The position numbers and the translations under genes are program-made. Of a stretch of DNA of 64,000 nt, positions 1 through 13,249 are shown piece by piece. The stretch spans positions 1 to 64,000 of the forward strand of contig JAJKFH010003593.1 in the NCBI GenBank assembly GCA_023333565.1, given 5' to 3'. Under the pieces are notes generated by a model that made no database searches, was not told the origin of the DNA, and worked only from the letters and a program-made list of their open reading frames with translations. This DNA comes from Puffinus mauretanicus (taxonomy: Eukaryota > Chordata > Aves > Procellariiformes > Procellariidae). The number at the start of each line of letters is the position of its first letter. Position 1 is the first letter of the stretch.

Positions 1-3000
1 TGCACTGCAGCTTTGCAGTGATGATGGGGGCTGGCTATTGGTCCCTCTCCTTCCCATAAAAGAGGGCACTTGGTGAAAAGCAGTAATTGGTGAACCATAG
101 TTCCTCTGTAGGAAATGCCTCTCCAAAAGTTGTTTGCTGTCAGTCAGAAATTTTGAAAAGGGTCCAGCAATGCACGTATATGTACCCTGAACCCAAGCAC
201 ACTTACAGATTACTAGTCCTCTTGGATGCTTCAGAAAACCAGATACCTATTAGGTACATGTGCAGCAATATTATCTGGGGGACTAGTTTATTGCATACTC
301 CAACAGACACAAAGAAGACTGGGTCTCTAGTTGAAATAACGAGTAGAAGAATCTGTTTTGACTTGTTTCCAGTGGGATATCCAGCTTTTAAGCACATCAG
401 ACACATGAACATGAGGAGAACCTCTACATATTTGTGGCTTTCAACATCTGAAACATTTACAGCTACCTACAGCTCTACTCAGCTGTCTGTAGCAGTGCCA
501 CATATGTTAGAACTCAGAAAGCTCCAGTCTATTTCTTCCCATCAGACCAATTCTAAAATTCAAAAACCGGAGTCTTTATGTCTAGGCTTGGTTTACACAC
601 TAACTCTACACTGAAAAGCTTAATTGAAATTTCAGGTGGAAATTAATCTAGTCACCTCTTGTTCCCTAATGGATTTTGATCTACTTCTCCACACTGTGAC
701 AATTTCTGGTCACGTTAAGGGATGTCTGTTTTAAAGAAGGCCATAATTATGAAGTCTACAGGGAACTGTAGGTCAAGACAGAGACGCAATGACATAGCTC
801 TTACTAGACCAGAAAAACAGGAATGACTAGGACTACTGACACGCTGCAGGAACAATGACAGATCAGTAAGGAAAACACTTGCAGCATGCAAAATCTGGCT
901 CTGTTTTGTCCTTTTCAAGCTGTATTTTCATAGCTATGGAAAACATCCGACTAATTTTTATAACTAGAACACCATTCACTGTCCTCCTTCCAAAATTCTA
1001 GCTGGAAATCCCAGAAGCAGTCTCAAAACAGGAACACAATACCTGCAAACTGATGGGGTAATCTAACTAGCAACTTTTTATCATCAGAATCCAGAAAAGC
1101 AAACTGGAGTAGAAGCAAAGGGCAGCTGAATTTAGGCATGCTTTTAAGGAAAAATAAAAATATTTGCATGTCTCTGCATATGTGTGAGCAAGCATTACAA
1201 CCAAACGAGTCACAATGATCCAAGACCCAATATCGACACAGAGCCTAGAGATAAGCAAGCACTGGGAATGATGAATTGCTGTTATTTCTGTAAAAGGACA
1301 GGTCACAGTTCTATGAAGTGCAACCAGTTTTGACAGAGCAGAGTAATCAGCAAGATCAATAGACTGCTTCATGAAATGGGGAATCCAAGCTCCAGGATGG
1401 ATGTAGCTCCTGGAGTAGAAGCATCCCAAAGAGGTAAGCTCTTGTCTGATTTTCTTCTTCATTTGCTAATGCCAGACAGGCAACACAAGTTGTCCCTCAT
1501 ACACAGTGTGACACTGCAACTCAAAACATCTCTTTTCAGTCCCAAACTCTGTACCAGCCTCTCATTCCTGCTCTATAGTACCTGGAGTGCCATTTTGACT
1601 CCTAGCCCTCCCTCACGCAATCTAGAAGCTATGCCAAACCGTGGTGGGATGTAGGGAGGGTGGTCTGTGGCAGCCACAAATGAGACCAAGAGCACGAAAC
1701 CAGCACATTCATTTTCTCTCCTCACCTAAGGCAGCAATGCAAGCCCTCCTACACTTTCTCCCTGAATCACAGTTCCCCAAGCCATTCTCCTGGTATGTTC
1801 ATGCATTTGAGACAGACAGAAAGTCCTCTAGCTGAAAAAATGGAGCCTAGTGAGTGATGAAAAAAAGCTGCTGTCTGACCAGATTATGCCTCTCTCCATA
1901 CTATGCCATCTCCTCGCAGGCACACACAACACGCAGTCACGCAGAATTGTGCCAAAGTAAACGGGAGCTGTCACAAGTGGACAGCAGGGGTGTTCTTGGT
2001 GCTGTGGGGTAGCAATGAGGAGATCAGAGAAGAGGGCATTGAGATGATGGATGAAAGAACATGTGTGCATGGAAGATTGAGGGCTCTTTTGTCCGCAGAA
2101 GAATGGTGGAGATATTAGGAGAGTCAGAGAGAGAGAGATTTGGTATATAAGTGGCTCATTTTGGACCAGCGAAATCCCCTCCACTACCATGTCACCAACT
2201 TCCAAAGAGCTATGATTTCTTGTGTAGAAATAACTATCCTTCCCCTATAATTAAACTGTGTGCCTCTGCTGGATCCTGATATGTTCCCCTCTAGCTGAAT
2301 TACTGGTACACACTGCAGCTCAGAGGCATCACAATTCCTAGATTGTACCAGCTCACAAGAGACCATGATCCAGAAGGTCCCAGGTACAGCCATACTTAAA
2401 AACTCCCTGGGGGACCTGTCACACTGAAGAATGGCAGAAACACAAATAGCAGAAGTAAGCATTTGTGGTTGCTGATAATCTCTCAAACAAGACAAAGTTC
2501 ACTAAGCTGTTGACCCTATTGATAACCAGAACAAAAACGGCTTGGACTCTGTGATATTCCTGAAAACTAAAATGGTACATCGCCTTGGCAGTGGTTACAA
2601 TCTATAATCCAAGCCAGTCTATCTATCTACTTTGCTTCTGGCGTCATCTGCATTACCCTGTCAAGCTTGGAGGCTAAATACGTAAGCACGATTCAGTGCC
2701 CACCCAGAACAGGTGAGGTTGTGCAGCATCATTGGTTTACCCCTTCCTTTCTCACAGACACAGCCCTGAACTCAAGCTAAGAGGGAAAACCACAGGGAAA
2801 TCCAGTGCCCTCTGGATACTGTGGATCTCGCTCTGGGATCACAATGACCAACGCAGAACAAGTGTTATATTGTACCCTACAATCCCCAGTTAAGACAACC
2901 ATTCCACAGGGGCCACTATTACGTGCTTTTGCGGAGCTATGAGCCAATGCATGGGAGTCTAACAGGCTTTACAACAGTGCCTGAACACTCCAGATTTCTT

Positions 3001-4145
3001 CCCGGAGAAGTGGCAGCCACTTAGGTGCTGAATAATCCAGGTGCTTCCTGAATGCTTCAACAGGCATAACGGAGAAGCAGGAATGGGAGGCTTATCTAAC
3101 TGACGTTAATTAAACAGACCCAGCACTGTGGCCAGTGTGCCTCTACCAGAAGGGAAGATAAAATCCCTGCCATAGATAGCCTGCAAATTAACGTCTGATG
3201 CATACTCCTTTTTTTGCACCATACCATACAAAACCAGGGGCAACTGTTCTCAAAGATGACAGGACTTTAGATCTGCATTATTCTGAATAATGGCAATATT
3301 AAAATGTTAGTACAGACCCAGCTCATCAATTTTCTTCCTCTACTGACTTTGAACAGGAACCTTAAAGACATATACCATAAACTTTGGAGAATGGGAGACC
3401 TCAAGAGGATATGAAAGTTGTAAGTGGGACTATCTTGAGTCTAAAGCATACACCTCCTCTTTGCAATAGAACTGCACATTTGCTATCTTTTTGGACAGCA
3501 TCTAAAGTACAATCAACTAACGGTGATAGTAAATCACAGCAAAAATTGCCCATTGTGTCTTACACATAGCAAGGTGCATATGTGAATGTGCTCTTGAAAA
3601 GCTTTTTCGACATAAAAGTGAAAGACCTACTGAGACCTCCTTCAAATCAAACCCAATATGTCTGTCCCAAGGCACATTTTGATCAAGGAGAAGAAAGAGA
3701 GACATGAAAACCACAATGACATTAAGACAAAACTATTGGTTTCACACAAACAGACTCCTGGGTGGCAGTATGAAGCCAAGAAAAGAAAGAATGGGTCTTT
3801 CATGGATAGATGGATCACAGAAGGGGAATATGCTACACAACCAGCAGTTCTGAAGGGAAGATGATATTTTTCCCTTTGGCTGTCCTGAATAGACAATGGG
3901 ACCAGCAGTGTTATGATCTAAGAAAGACAATGGACACAACAGACAGAGGCACGGCGGCACTGTCTGCAGAGCAATTATTTAAATGGAGAGAATCCATACA
4001 AGTTTTTTTTTTTTTTGGAGGGGGGAATTTGTTGTTGTTGTTTATTTTAATTGAATTCCATCAGGAGGGCAAAAAACAGCCCTGCTGAAAATACCCCATT
4101 CACAGAGATGCTAAAGGACACCCAGCAGGTTCACAGCCGCTGCAT
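1..4145. other. Single-copy non-coding stretch, no gene recognised
   Basis: I see no gene here. The longest open frame (about 175 codons from position 87) begins at a TTG, has no recognisable domain, and has no splice or polyadenylation context. Homopolymer and trinucleotide runs are confined to 4003-4016 (14 T) followed by a G run and a short GTT repeat to about 4043. A TATA-like octamer sits at 2144-2151 with no other promoter features around it. No interspersed repeat was recognised. Confidence 0.6.
4003..4043. repeat. Poly-T, poly-G and (GTT)n low-complexity run
   Basis: Fourteen T residues are followed by a G-rich run and four GTT units. This is simple low-complexity sequence. There is no attached retroelement body on either side, so it is not clearly a SINE or LINE tail. 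Confidence 0.85.
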
Positions 4146-4149
4146 AACA

Positions 4150-4280
4150 CATCCCAGCCATCTACAATTTTAATGCTTAGGAGGTGCAGGCTGTGCTGTA
4201 TTAATATGCAAAGTGTGCCTGCCTTCCCAATTAAATGGAAAATGCTATGATTAAAGGCAGTCAGAAGATATTAGATGGAT
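4150..4280. promoter_or_regulatory. Candidate conserved non-coding element, AT-rich
   Basis: The stretch contains TTAATATGCAAA, an octamer-like POU site next to a TAAT core, plus further AATTAAA and GATTAAAGG motifs. The dense homeodomain/POU-type cores and lack of simple repeats suggest a regulatory element. Conservation is inferred from composition; I cannot align it. Confidence 0.3.
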
Positions 4281-4989
4281 AGTGCTGAACTACGGGCTTT
4301 ATTTCCTACACATAGAAGCCCCACAGGAGTGCTGATGGAGTACATGCCGGGGAGATTACCAAAGGCGAAACAGAGTGGGGAAAGGAAAAATGCTTGAAAT
4401 CGTAGAAGGGGGAGAAAATGAGGAAGCTGTTTACAGGAGGATTGAATTAACACAGTACCTCATCCTGGTCTCTCAGACATGGGTCCTCTGGGCCACACAT
4501 ATCTGGAGGGAAACCAAGCACCACTGCTCATAGAAGCCAAATTCTGGCACATCATTTTGAGGGAAGAAGGCCTCAGAAGCTGAGTGAATCACAGCATAAG
4601 GCCCAGAGAGCTTCACAATTCATAGCTGCACAACCCTGAGGCAAAGCTCAGAGGGGACAGGCCTTTCCTATGCCCCCTCTTTCCTTGTTAGCATCAGCAT
4701 GTTCTCTTCTGCCACCTATCTGGGATGGGAGAAGAAAACACAGCGGAGAAGTACAGCATGCTGGATAATTTACAATTAAACCCATGAAGATGAGAAGATA
4801 AAACAGGAAACATTAATAACTGATTGGAGAGTTCCCTTTGCCTTGCTGTGAAGGGCTCGCTCTAAATCACCCACATAGCTTTAACCCTCCTCGCTCTGCT
4901 CTGCATCTCAGCCCCAGGCCATGGTGCCTCTTCCCCCCACTTACTCTTCCTTTCTGTCTCCGAACACTGCTGCACCCTGTCACCGACGC

Positions 4990-5215
4990 ACTCTGTGCCC
5001 GTGTTTCATGACTTGCATTTAATTAAAAGAGATGGCAAAGTCAGGTATATTTATGGGGACTCCTAATCCTCACGCTTATATTTTCAGTTGCTATGGGTTT
5101 CCTTCCAGAGTTCGCTCTTTCTCTCCTACCCCCACCATGTAACGTGCACCAGAATAAAGTCTAATAAATTCTGCTATGTAATTGGCTGTATATTTTAGGG
5201 GTCCATCTATCCCAG
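4990..5215. promoter_or_regulatory. Candidate conserved non-coding element
   Basis: The interval has TTTAATTAAA, several TAAT and TATTTA cores, a GGTATATTTATGGGG segment and a GTAATTGGCTG motif near 5180. Motif density and non-repetitive texture resemble vertebrate developmental enhancers. Nothing indicates coding potential. The evidence is composition only. Confidence 0.35.
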
Positions 5216-6889
5216 TGCTGTGAAAACAGAGGCCTTCAAAAAATTACTGTAAGGACAGAAAACCCTGGGGGAGGGAGTCCGGAGTGCTTTATTTCCTCAA
5301 ATGACTGCTGCTAAATTGTTACAGGTCCAAGGCTGGAGTGCTGAGTGGAACAAAAGCAGAGCCAGTGGCAGCTGCGATATCACAGGACAGCACTTGAAGG
5401 AAAGCAGTTGCCAGAAGTTGCACCTTTGTCCAAAACCAGAGTTTGCTGTCCTGCTTTGCCTGTCTGAGAGCAAGAGAACCCCAGGGGCTAACCAGAGGGT
5501 ACTGCATGCCTGCCCAGTGTGCAGTTCAAGTGAGGTACAGATGCCTGATGTATATTAATGCAATAATTCTTCGGGTTCTAGTGCTGCTCTCACCTGCTAA
5601 CACTCCAAAGATACTGAAAAGCCCATGATAATCTTTAAATGAGCCACTTCCACCACCGACTCTCCTAGAAAGGTTGGGAAATAGTCTCCACGTTTTGAGG
5701 AGTACAGAACTTTAGCTGCTCTTTGTCTTTGGGGAGGAATTCCTTTTAGCAGCAACGTGCCCCCAGGTGAAGCCACGCACAGGAAGGGATGCACATTACT
5801 TCTAGGCTGCCAGCTTAGCTCCAACATGGGTTGGCAGAGCCACGTGTAATGATGGTGCATGTTACTGATGTACCCCCTTAACTGCAGAGCTGGTCGTAAC
5901 AGGTAGGATGCAAAGTACGTTGGAGTTAGCTGTGTTTGAGGAAGCCTGCACTGCTGTCTGTTAGAACCCTTTCAGAGATAAAGAGGAAATATTGGTTCAG
6001 CACACTGCAAGAGTATGAAATACTTTTCTTTTTTTCATGTACATTATCTAATGGACTAACACATACAACTGGGGAGTGTTAAAAAGGTGACATTTATGTA
6101 AACGAAAGCACTAAGGATATATGAACATCGTGTGCTATATTTGAGGAGGCAACTCCACTCAAAATATTAGAAATACTGCTAGCAGCTCCAGATCATCGCA
6201 GGACTCTCTTCTACAATGACCTGTAAAGAGGAAGCGTGCATACACAAAAAAATTATCTGACCTGTTCCACCAGCATTTAGGATGACACATCTCTACTGAT
6301 GATAATAGGAATTGTCCATATGCAATGATAGCACTCACAGATGGGCCTGCTGCACCACTCTTAACATGTTCGGCACTTAGCAGGATTTACTGGTTGTAAC
6401 CTTTCTTCAGACAAGGAAACCCTTCTGCATGAGTACCCGCACCTGATATCAGCAAAGCAAAGTCTCCCCTCATATCCAAATTCCCATTGACCTATAGAAA
6501 TTTCAAATCCCCCATTCATTCCTGAATCCAAATAAAACACTGCAAAATAAGAGGGAGGGAGAAATCAGATTTCCTCTGGGTTGCTCATTTATGTAGAAGA
6601 AGAAAAAGACATAAGAAAAGAGGAAGGAACTCTATGAAGCTGGCACATATGTGCCCCCCCAAAAACCACACAGAATTATGGCCAAAACTGTATGCCTGAA
6701 TGCCACCGCACAAACTGTTCTATTTTTCTATCATTTCTCCCTGATGTTAGCAGAAGCTAACACCCCTTAATTCACAGTTTTCCACATTCTAAGTTTATGT
6801 CCAATGTTAATGTTATTTAAACGTCACCTTATTTTTTTTCTTCTCTCTCCTGTGAATTTCATGCTGGGTTTCTTATTTCCCTCCATTTT
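5216..6889. other. Single-copy non-coding stretch, nothing recognised
   Basis: Both strands carry only short overlapping open frames. I recognise no repeat family, RNA gene or coding exon. An eight-C run near 6653 followed by five A residues is simple sequence. Confidence 0.55.
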
Positions 6890-7430
6890 TTAAATAATAG
6901 TTTATTAAGAAAAGCTGACTGTACCTCCACTCCGTCTGCTGGAACAGAACTGACGAATAAAAAACCCACCTCACAGGAGACAGTTTTATTCTGTTGATCG
7001 GAAGTCTGCCAGCCCAATTTATGATTGGACATAAGATCTCCAAATCTGAATTTATGTGTTGTAGTATAACGACAGGTCAATGAGATTAAAAGTATGTTCA
7101 TGAGAGAGCTATAAGGCAATTTGAGTTTCATGGTTCTGTGGTGATTGGGCATTCAGTCTAAGAAAACCTGCGTTAATAAAACACTTGCAGTCCCCGGGAA
7201 CAATCTGCACATTATTCATTATTGCAGCCTGGCTGCGGTCGCCTTCACCAACACCCCCTCGCCATAAAAAAAGGAAGAGAGAGAGGGGGAAAGCAACTCT
7301 CCCCCTCCGCCCTGTTCAGATGAAGCCATCAGGGAGATAGTGCCATTGATAACGAATGGGCTGAATTAACAATAGAAACACTTTTCTTCCTGATCATATG
7401 GTTCACATAATCAAAACGGGGAGGGGGAAT
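6890..7430. promoter_or_regulatory. Candidate conserved non-coding element or enhancer cluster
   Basis: This interval is dense in homeodomain-type TAAT/ATTA cores. It has inverted CCAAT boxes (ATTGG near 7024 and 7144), a TTAATAAAAC segment near 7175, an ATTATTCATTATTG cluster near 7210, and a SOX-like AACAATAG near 7370. Short GC-rich patches (about 7190-7260) sit among AT-rich blocks without simple repeats. The texture matches deeply conserved vertebrate enhancers, but conservation is an inference, since no alignment was possible. There is no coding signal. Confidence 0.4.
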
Positions 7431-8799
7431 GGGAGGGGAGAAGAAAAGTCTGAGCCTCACATATGGGTCTCCCTCACCAACTGAAAAAAATACGGACTAA
7501 ACGCAGACCAGCAGCTTCTAATCGCATACAGACTAACTCCCTTGCCTTCAGGGAACCCTGTTTATTGAACAACCACCACCCTACAAGCCTTAAACACAGG
7601 GCTTAAATGACTCTTAGCCAGGTCACACGGCTTGTGTAGGTCATCTGAATCAGAGCAAACCTGCGTAAATTGTAGACATGGCCCTCGCGGTTGCATTTGG
7701 ATCAAGACCCAAAAAGACTTGCTGTTCGGAATACGGGCTTGGGCTTCAAGACAGGGCTGGTTTGGCCCACAGGTTGAATACAGCAAGTCCTGCAAACTTT
7801 AGGTTCAAATTCAAATATCTCCCAGGGTTGGAACCCAGACCAAGATTTAGGTTCAGTATGTTATCATGATAACTTTCAAGTGAAGCTCAGATCTTGATCC
7901 AAAGTTGGGCTCAAAGTTGTTTGCTTCTACCATTCTAGTTTACCCTGTGTCTACCTGCAAATAACTACTAGTTCAAGCCCAAATCAAATTCCTCATCTTG
8001 CTTTGGCATCACACCCAAACTCCTAGCTACTCCTATCCAGCACAGGAACACTGCTACCCTTCAGATTACACAAAGCACCACGTAAACAGAAGGGAATCTG
8101 CAGCAAATCCAAAAGTCATCATCTTTCCTCTTTAAGATGTTTCATTCTTCATCAATGCTTCTTTTCTTCATCATCATAATAAAGATTTTAATTCCAGAAA
8201 GATCACAGGATGTAATCATTTGGTGGTAGGGAAAATGTTCCATGCTTTGTATCCCATATGGACTCTATCTAAATAAACCAAACTCCTCACGCTCCTTTCC
8301 CCATGCAAGTACAAGGCCCACATTTACCTTGGCCTGATTTAAGAAGGGCTGGGAATCCTCAATTCTCGTATACTTCAGTAATTGCTGTAGGTGCCCAGCG
8401 CTTCTGAATGTTAAGCACAAATGCTGAAAAACTAGAGCAGAAGCGTACGGAATGCAACACCAGCAGCCCTGAGGACACAGGAAGGACGTGAAGAAAGGAG
8501 CCTGAAAAGGGACAGGGCCAAGAGGAGATGACAGGGAGCTGTTATTTTTCTGTACATTTTCATAAATAAAGGTTCACTATGCTGCTGTTTGACTATTCCA
8601 ATCACTATGCAATGGAGTCCCAAATCAGAGATCCCTGTGTACCTACAGAGCTGTTACTGCTGAAGGGGACAGAAAATGTTTGTTGAGTAAACCCATCTCT
8701 GATAGGCAATGAGATATCAGGACGTTCCTGTTTCATCGTTGTTTAATCTGTTCTGTTGTCAGGCAGGGCACTGGGCCAGTAAAAGTTCCCATTGCCTCA
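7431..8799. other. Single-copy non-coding stretch; possible old repeat at 7.66-7.92 kb
   Basis: No gene was recognised. From about 7660 to 7920 variants of GGTTCAAATTC, GGTTCAG and TTGGGCTCAAAGTTG recur, which may be a decayed interspersed repeat of unknown family or cryptic simplicity. The remainder is unremarkable single-copy DNA. Confidence 0.45.
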
Positions 8800-9060
8800 G
8801 CTTCAGGGGTGGACTGGCTTCAGAATTTATACAAATAAAAGAAGAAACGAAAAGCGCCGGCAGCACCAATCTGATTACAGAGTCATTTATTTTCTGGTCG
8901 TTAATAATTTGTGCAATAAAAGATTGCGTGCCTTTCTGAGTTAGTAGGAGTTATTGGCACAAATTTCCCTCCGCACTGGTGTGAGTCTGTGCTTGGAACA
9001 TAAATTATTAGTTTCTTATCGCACTCCTCCTCATTTTTCATGCTGCCACAGCTAGATCGC
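8800..9060. promoter_or_regulatory. Candidate conserved non-coding element
   Basis: Contains TGATTACAGAGTCATTTATT, GTCGTTAATAATTTGTGC, ACATAAATTATTAG and TCATTTTTCATG within roughly 250 bases. TAAT cores, a TGATTACA homeodomain-like site and ATTTATT motifs occur without simple repeats. This is enhancer-like texture; conservation was not tested. Confidence 0.4.
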
Positions 9061-12000
9061 CAGAAGCCAACCCCTCAGTCTCGGTCTTATTTTATGCTGC
9101 ACGGGAAAGGCAGCAAAGATGGCTATTCCATCTTTAATTACACAAACTCATTTTTGCCTTGCCTCTCCCCCAGTCTTCCTCCCCACCTGAATACTGGCAG
9201 GTGTGCGCGCTGTATTGTGTCTGTGTGTATGCCACTGTCTGTGGAGATAGGCAGGTACTCTGCCATTTGCCACCTACATTTCTAATGAAAGCACTCTTCT
9301 TTGACAACACTCAGAGTAAGGAAATGACAGGCTTCCACCATCCTGCCAGCTCCTATCAGATATCTGTTTGGAATACTAGCAAGAAAGTTGCATGCGTGCA
9401 TCTCAGTGTGAGGATAAAAGGAGACTGGAATTCATACCACCCTTGAAAGAGTAGGAGGAAAGCACTGGCACAGAACTGGGTTGTACACAAGATGACTATA
9501 TCTCCAGTTGCAGGTTAAGTAGTTTGAGTCTTGGACGTAGCTGAGGAAATGCTTGGGCTTTCTTTTCCTATAGCATTAAGCAGTTGAATGATAAGAGCTC
9601 CTCAATGCTCCTGTGTAAAACGGATGCTTTACTCACATTTCCGAAGTATTTGAAGTTCAGTGGGGGAAATACACTAAGGATTAAAATTCATTTAAAAGCT
9701 ATCAAAACATCCTTCTTGTTTCTCTGACACACAGCGCTGAAATGCTCGTTAGTGATGCTAATCGTTTTGTTAAATACAGCAGTTCACATATAAACCACAC
9801 CAAAATTCTGGGACCTTTCCATATGTCAGCCTCATGGTCTTCTCCATTCAATATGTCTCTTTCAATTGTGTCCCAGGAACATTTGCACCAACATCTGCTT
9901 AACTTCAAAAGAAGTACTGACAGATTCAGACGACAGAGCATGTCTGGCATCTGCAAATGTACTTGCCAAGGGCTGTGCAAACCACAAGCTTCCACAGATA
10001 AGTGAAGTCAGGAGGTGCAGGAGTAGCTTTGCCTTCTCTTTGTTGAATGACAACTACCCACCAATTGAGAGTCCTTTTCTATGCAGCACCCATTCACAGC
10101 AGTCTTCGGATCCACGTTCTCTTACTCTCTCCGTACACACTCCACTGGCAACTCTAGTCACTCCTCTAGTCACAGCCAAAGCCCGCTAGTCTCCCTCCCG
10201 ATTCTTGGAATACTGAATACCTGCTGCATAAACCAGGTTGTGGGAGGCCAAGAATGATTGTGCATACTGGAGGTGTCTATTACAAAGGGCACACGTGCCA
10301 CAAGCTCCAGTGGAGCCACAGGTTGGAGATCATGGGGCATTTTATTTGGCTTTACAGAATGCTTTCTCCTGCCAATGTGGCTAAGCACAAGCAGCCCTGC
10401 TGAGGCCTGATGTTGTCTATCAATAACAGAATGATGTGACATGCTTAGGGCACCCCTGTGTATGTATATATGTTACAAGGAACACATGTTCCTCCATTCC
10501 AAGAGGATTTATAGCAGGGGTCTTGGGCAGACATAGCACACACATAAGGGTGTATTGTCAGTTCAAGAGTGATTGATGGCTTGGTGCTGGACATGTCTCT
10601 GGTGATTATACTGCATTGGTGAGTCACTGATCATTTCAAAATGATGCTTAAGTCTACAGGGTAACATCCAACACATCCATGGTTCACGCTATGTTCCAAA
10701 TGTCCCCCCTGAATTCTTACGATCTGCAGAAGGAGCATCACTAGGGCTCTGTTTCACTGGGTTAATTTCTGTCAGAATGAAAGAGCAGCCTTCCCCCCAC
10801 AGTGCAGCTAAAATCTCACTAGCCACCAGCATGTAATAGAGCTGCAGAGAAGCACACCATCCTCATCAAGTGTAGCAGGATGCCTACCCCACGGTAGTTT
10901 AGGAAGCCCATGAGCCACAGAACATCCCCCAGACTGCTATCAAACTGAAGTATTGCACACACACAAAACCCCAGCCCACCTACCGAGTACCTATGTTAGA
11001 AAACTGCCCGCTCCGCCCCACCCGGGAAAAGAGAGAGTCTATGTTGAAAATGTTAACATAGGAGGGACTATAATTGCAGTCATGTTACAGCTGTAATAAG
11101 CATATTTAAAACAAAAAATGGATGTAAACAAAATAGCTGCATGCTTTATCACTTATCAGATCTGTCCTTGAAAAAAATCAAAGACAGGAACACCAGCATC
11201 ACAGAACTCCTTCAGAACAAAGATTTATAGATCACAGTAGCAACCTCTCCAGTCTATCACAAAATTACACTAACGGGCAGAAAAGATAATCTCTACATTA
11301 GCAAAAGCAATCATTTTGTACTGTGTACATGCTCCTGGCTACTGGATGCAAATCCTGGGCTTTTCCCTGATTCTCCCTCTACCAGATTCACATATCCCAT
11401 GGTGTTTGCCATCACAAATTACTCTGATTTCTTCCTAGCTTGCTCCCAGTTTGGAGTCTCCAGTTTAAAGCTGCAGACTAGGCTAGAAAAAACTATCTAG
11501 TTCCTTTTGAAATCAAGGATTGAGATCATGACTGGAAGCAGATACTGAAAAAAAAAGAAAAAAGAGTGAGCAGAAGGTTACTTGGCTGCATAAAGACCCA
11601 GAAATAAGGATGAAATAGAGCCACCAGGTTCAAACCCAGATCAACTGAGAGGGTACCTGAAAACAGGGCTTCTGATTCATTGCTGAATCCCCTGTCCCTT
11701 CAGGACCTAGGGACCCAAAATCCTGGGAAATTTATTTTAAGTCCTTGGGATAGGCAAATTTCTATCCTTGGAGAGAAAAATACTGAAAAAACACTTAACG
11801 GAAATCATCTTAGGCTTTCACCAGACCCCCAGATTGTCTTGCAACATTTGGTGCGTTAGAGGACAGTTCCCGAGTGCTCCAACAAGCACATCTTCACTCT
11901 TCCTGTGATCAAACAGTTTTAAGATATTTATCACTTCTTTTTCTACTTCCCAAGAGAACTGCCTTTATCACAACCTATTCCAAATTTGTTTTGCTGCCAT

Positions 12001-13065
12001 CAACACCTGCTAAGGCCATGCTTTCTGTAAAATAAGTTGGCAGCATGCCATATTAGGACTTGTCAAAATACTGTCTCCATGCTGCCTCTTCGAAGACCCA
12101 CACCTGGTGACATTTCCATGCCCTCCCCAGTTCCTTAGTCACATCCCTCACCGAGACAGCTGGCCAAATACCAGCTCTCATGCAAAAGATGAAACCAAGC
12201 CGCAGAAGTGTTTAAAATTTCTGGCAAAGCAATGACAAGACGTTGAGGGGAGGTTACAGTGGAACCTGTTCAGCAAAGTTTCTGTGGCTTTAAAAGCAGC
12301 AGACAGATACCTCAAGAAATTACTTGACAGCCAACGTGGAACTGGACTTCAGCATCCAGTTAAAGGTTAAAAGCAGGCTGACAACTCTTCAGCTGAGTAG
12401 TCTGGTTGCAAACCATTCTCAAACAAGTCCCTGGAAACCCGGTCTACATCGTTTGCTCAAACCTTGCCAGCTTAATCTGAATAACAACAGAGAAATGGCC
12501 CCTATAAGGCTAAATGCTATCAGTGTAGGACCAGTCAGGAAGATAAATTAAGCAGCACGCGTGGCTGAGACCCTTTAAAAGAAACAGTGCACTTCCTATT
12601 TTCACATCTTGAAATCTCAACACTATAGTAGCAACACTAGCAGGAGTTCCTCAGTCACTCTTTTCCTAAGAGGTCAGCACTTCAAGCAGATGTCCTTCTT
12701 CAGATCCCTTTCTCTTTTTTTTTCCTATAGCTAGCATGCCGTTGATTTAATTCATGATGCTTCTTTGCACAGCAATAGCAACCATCATCTGAAGTTCATG
12801 AAACACTTGGCAAACAGTCCTTTCTCAGCTTTCCAGTAGTACTGTGGGGAGCCAGGGAAGCACCAAACATGGGCAAATATTAGTACTATTTCTGATGTGC
12901 ATGGCAGTGATGTCAAAAAAACCCCATGCTTCAGGAGCAGTGCCCCAAAGTACTACGAACCTCATAAAAACATTTTGCTATTCAATATTCTTGAATATTT
13001 CAATACATAGTTGAATTTCCAAATCAATTTCTTATATCTATTCTGCTTTTGTTTTTACTTCACAG
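9061..13065. other. Single-copy non-coding stretch, little recognised
   Basis: No gene or repeat family was recognised. A modestly AT-rich piece at about 11040-11170 (TAATTGCAGTCATG, GTAAACAAAATAGC with a forkhead-like GTAAACA core) could be regulatory. Open frames near 9866-10189 overlap on both strands and carry no domain. Confidence 0.5.
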
Positions 13066-13249
13066 TGTTCAACCCGATGGATATTTGCTGCCTTACAATT
13101 TTGTGCACAAAGATTCAGAGAAATCAACTTATTACCCTCAACTTGTCTGTGGAAAAACAAAGGCACAGAGCAAGCATTTGGCATTTCAGAATCAAGAGAC
13201 AGGAACAGCAGACAACTCTGTTTCCTTATACACAGGCAGCTCCACATGA
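13066..13249 (+). CDS. Weak candidate terminal coding exon (hypothetical)
   Basis: A T-rich pyrimidine tract at about 13041-13060 is followed by ACTTCACAG, giving a good splice acceptor ending at 13065. Downstream, one frame stays open for about 60 codons to a TGA at 13247-13249. The product would contain DGYLLPYNFVHKDSEK and YYPQLVCGKTKAQSK. I do not recognise it, and no AATAAA lies close downstream. The competing frame is also open for about 90 codons from 13011, which weakens the coding case. It may be a chance acceptor with a chance open frame. If real it would be the last exon of a plus-strand gene whose upstream exons I did not find. Confidence 0.12.

Noticed and set aside
3..20. Small hairpin CACTGCA / TGCAGTG at the window start
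   Set aside because: Seven-base arms are common by chance and there is no RNA-gene context.
87..614. 175-codon open frame near the left edge
   Set aside because: Starts at TTG, no domain, an opposite-strand frame overlaps, and no splice or polyadenylation signal.
2144..2151. TATATAAG TATA-like box
   Set aside because: Isolated motif with no initiator, CpG island, downstream open frame or other promoter support.
7660..7920. Recurring GGTTCA/TTGGGCTCA motifs as a possible tRNA-derived element
   Set aside because: No tRNA box A/box B pair at proper spacing and no cloverleaf could be drawn; kept only as a possible decayed repeat.
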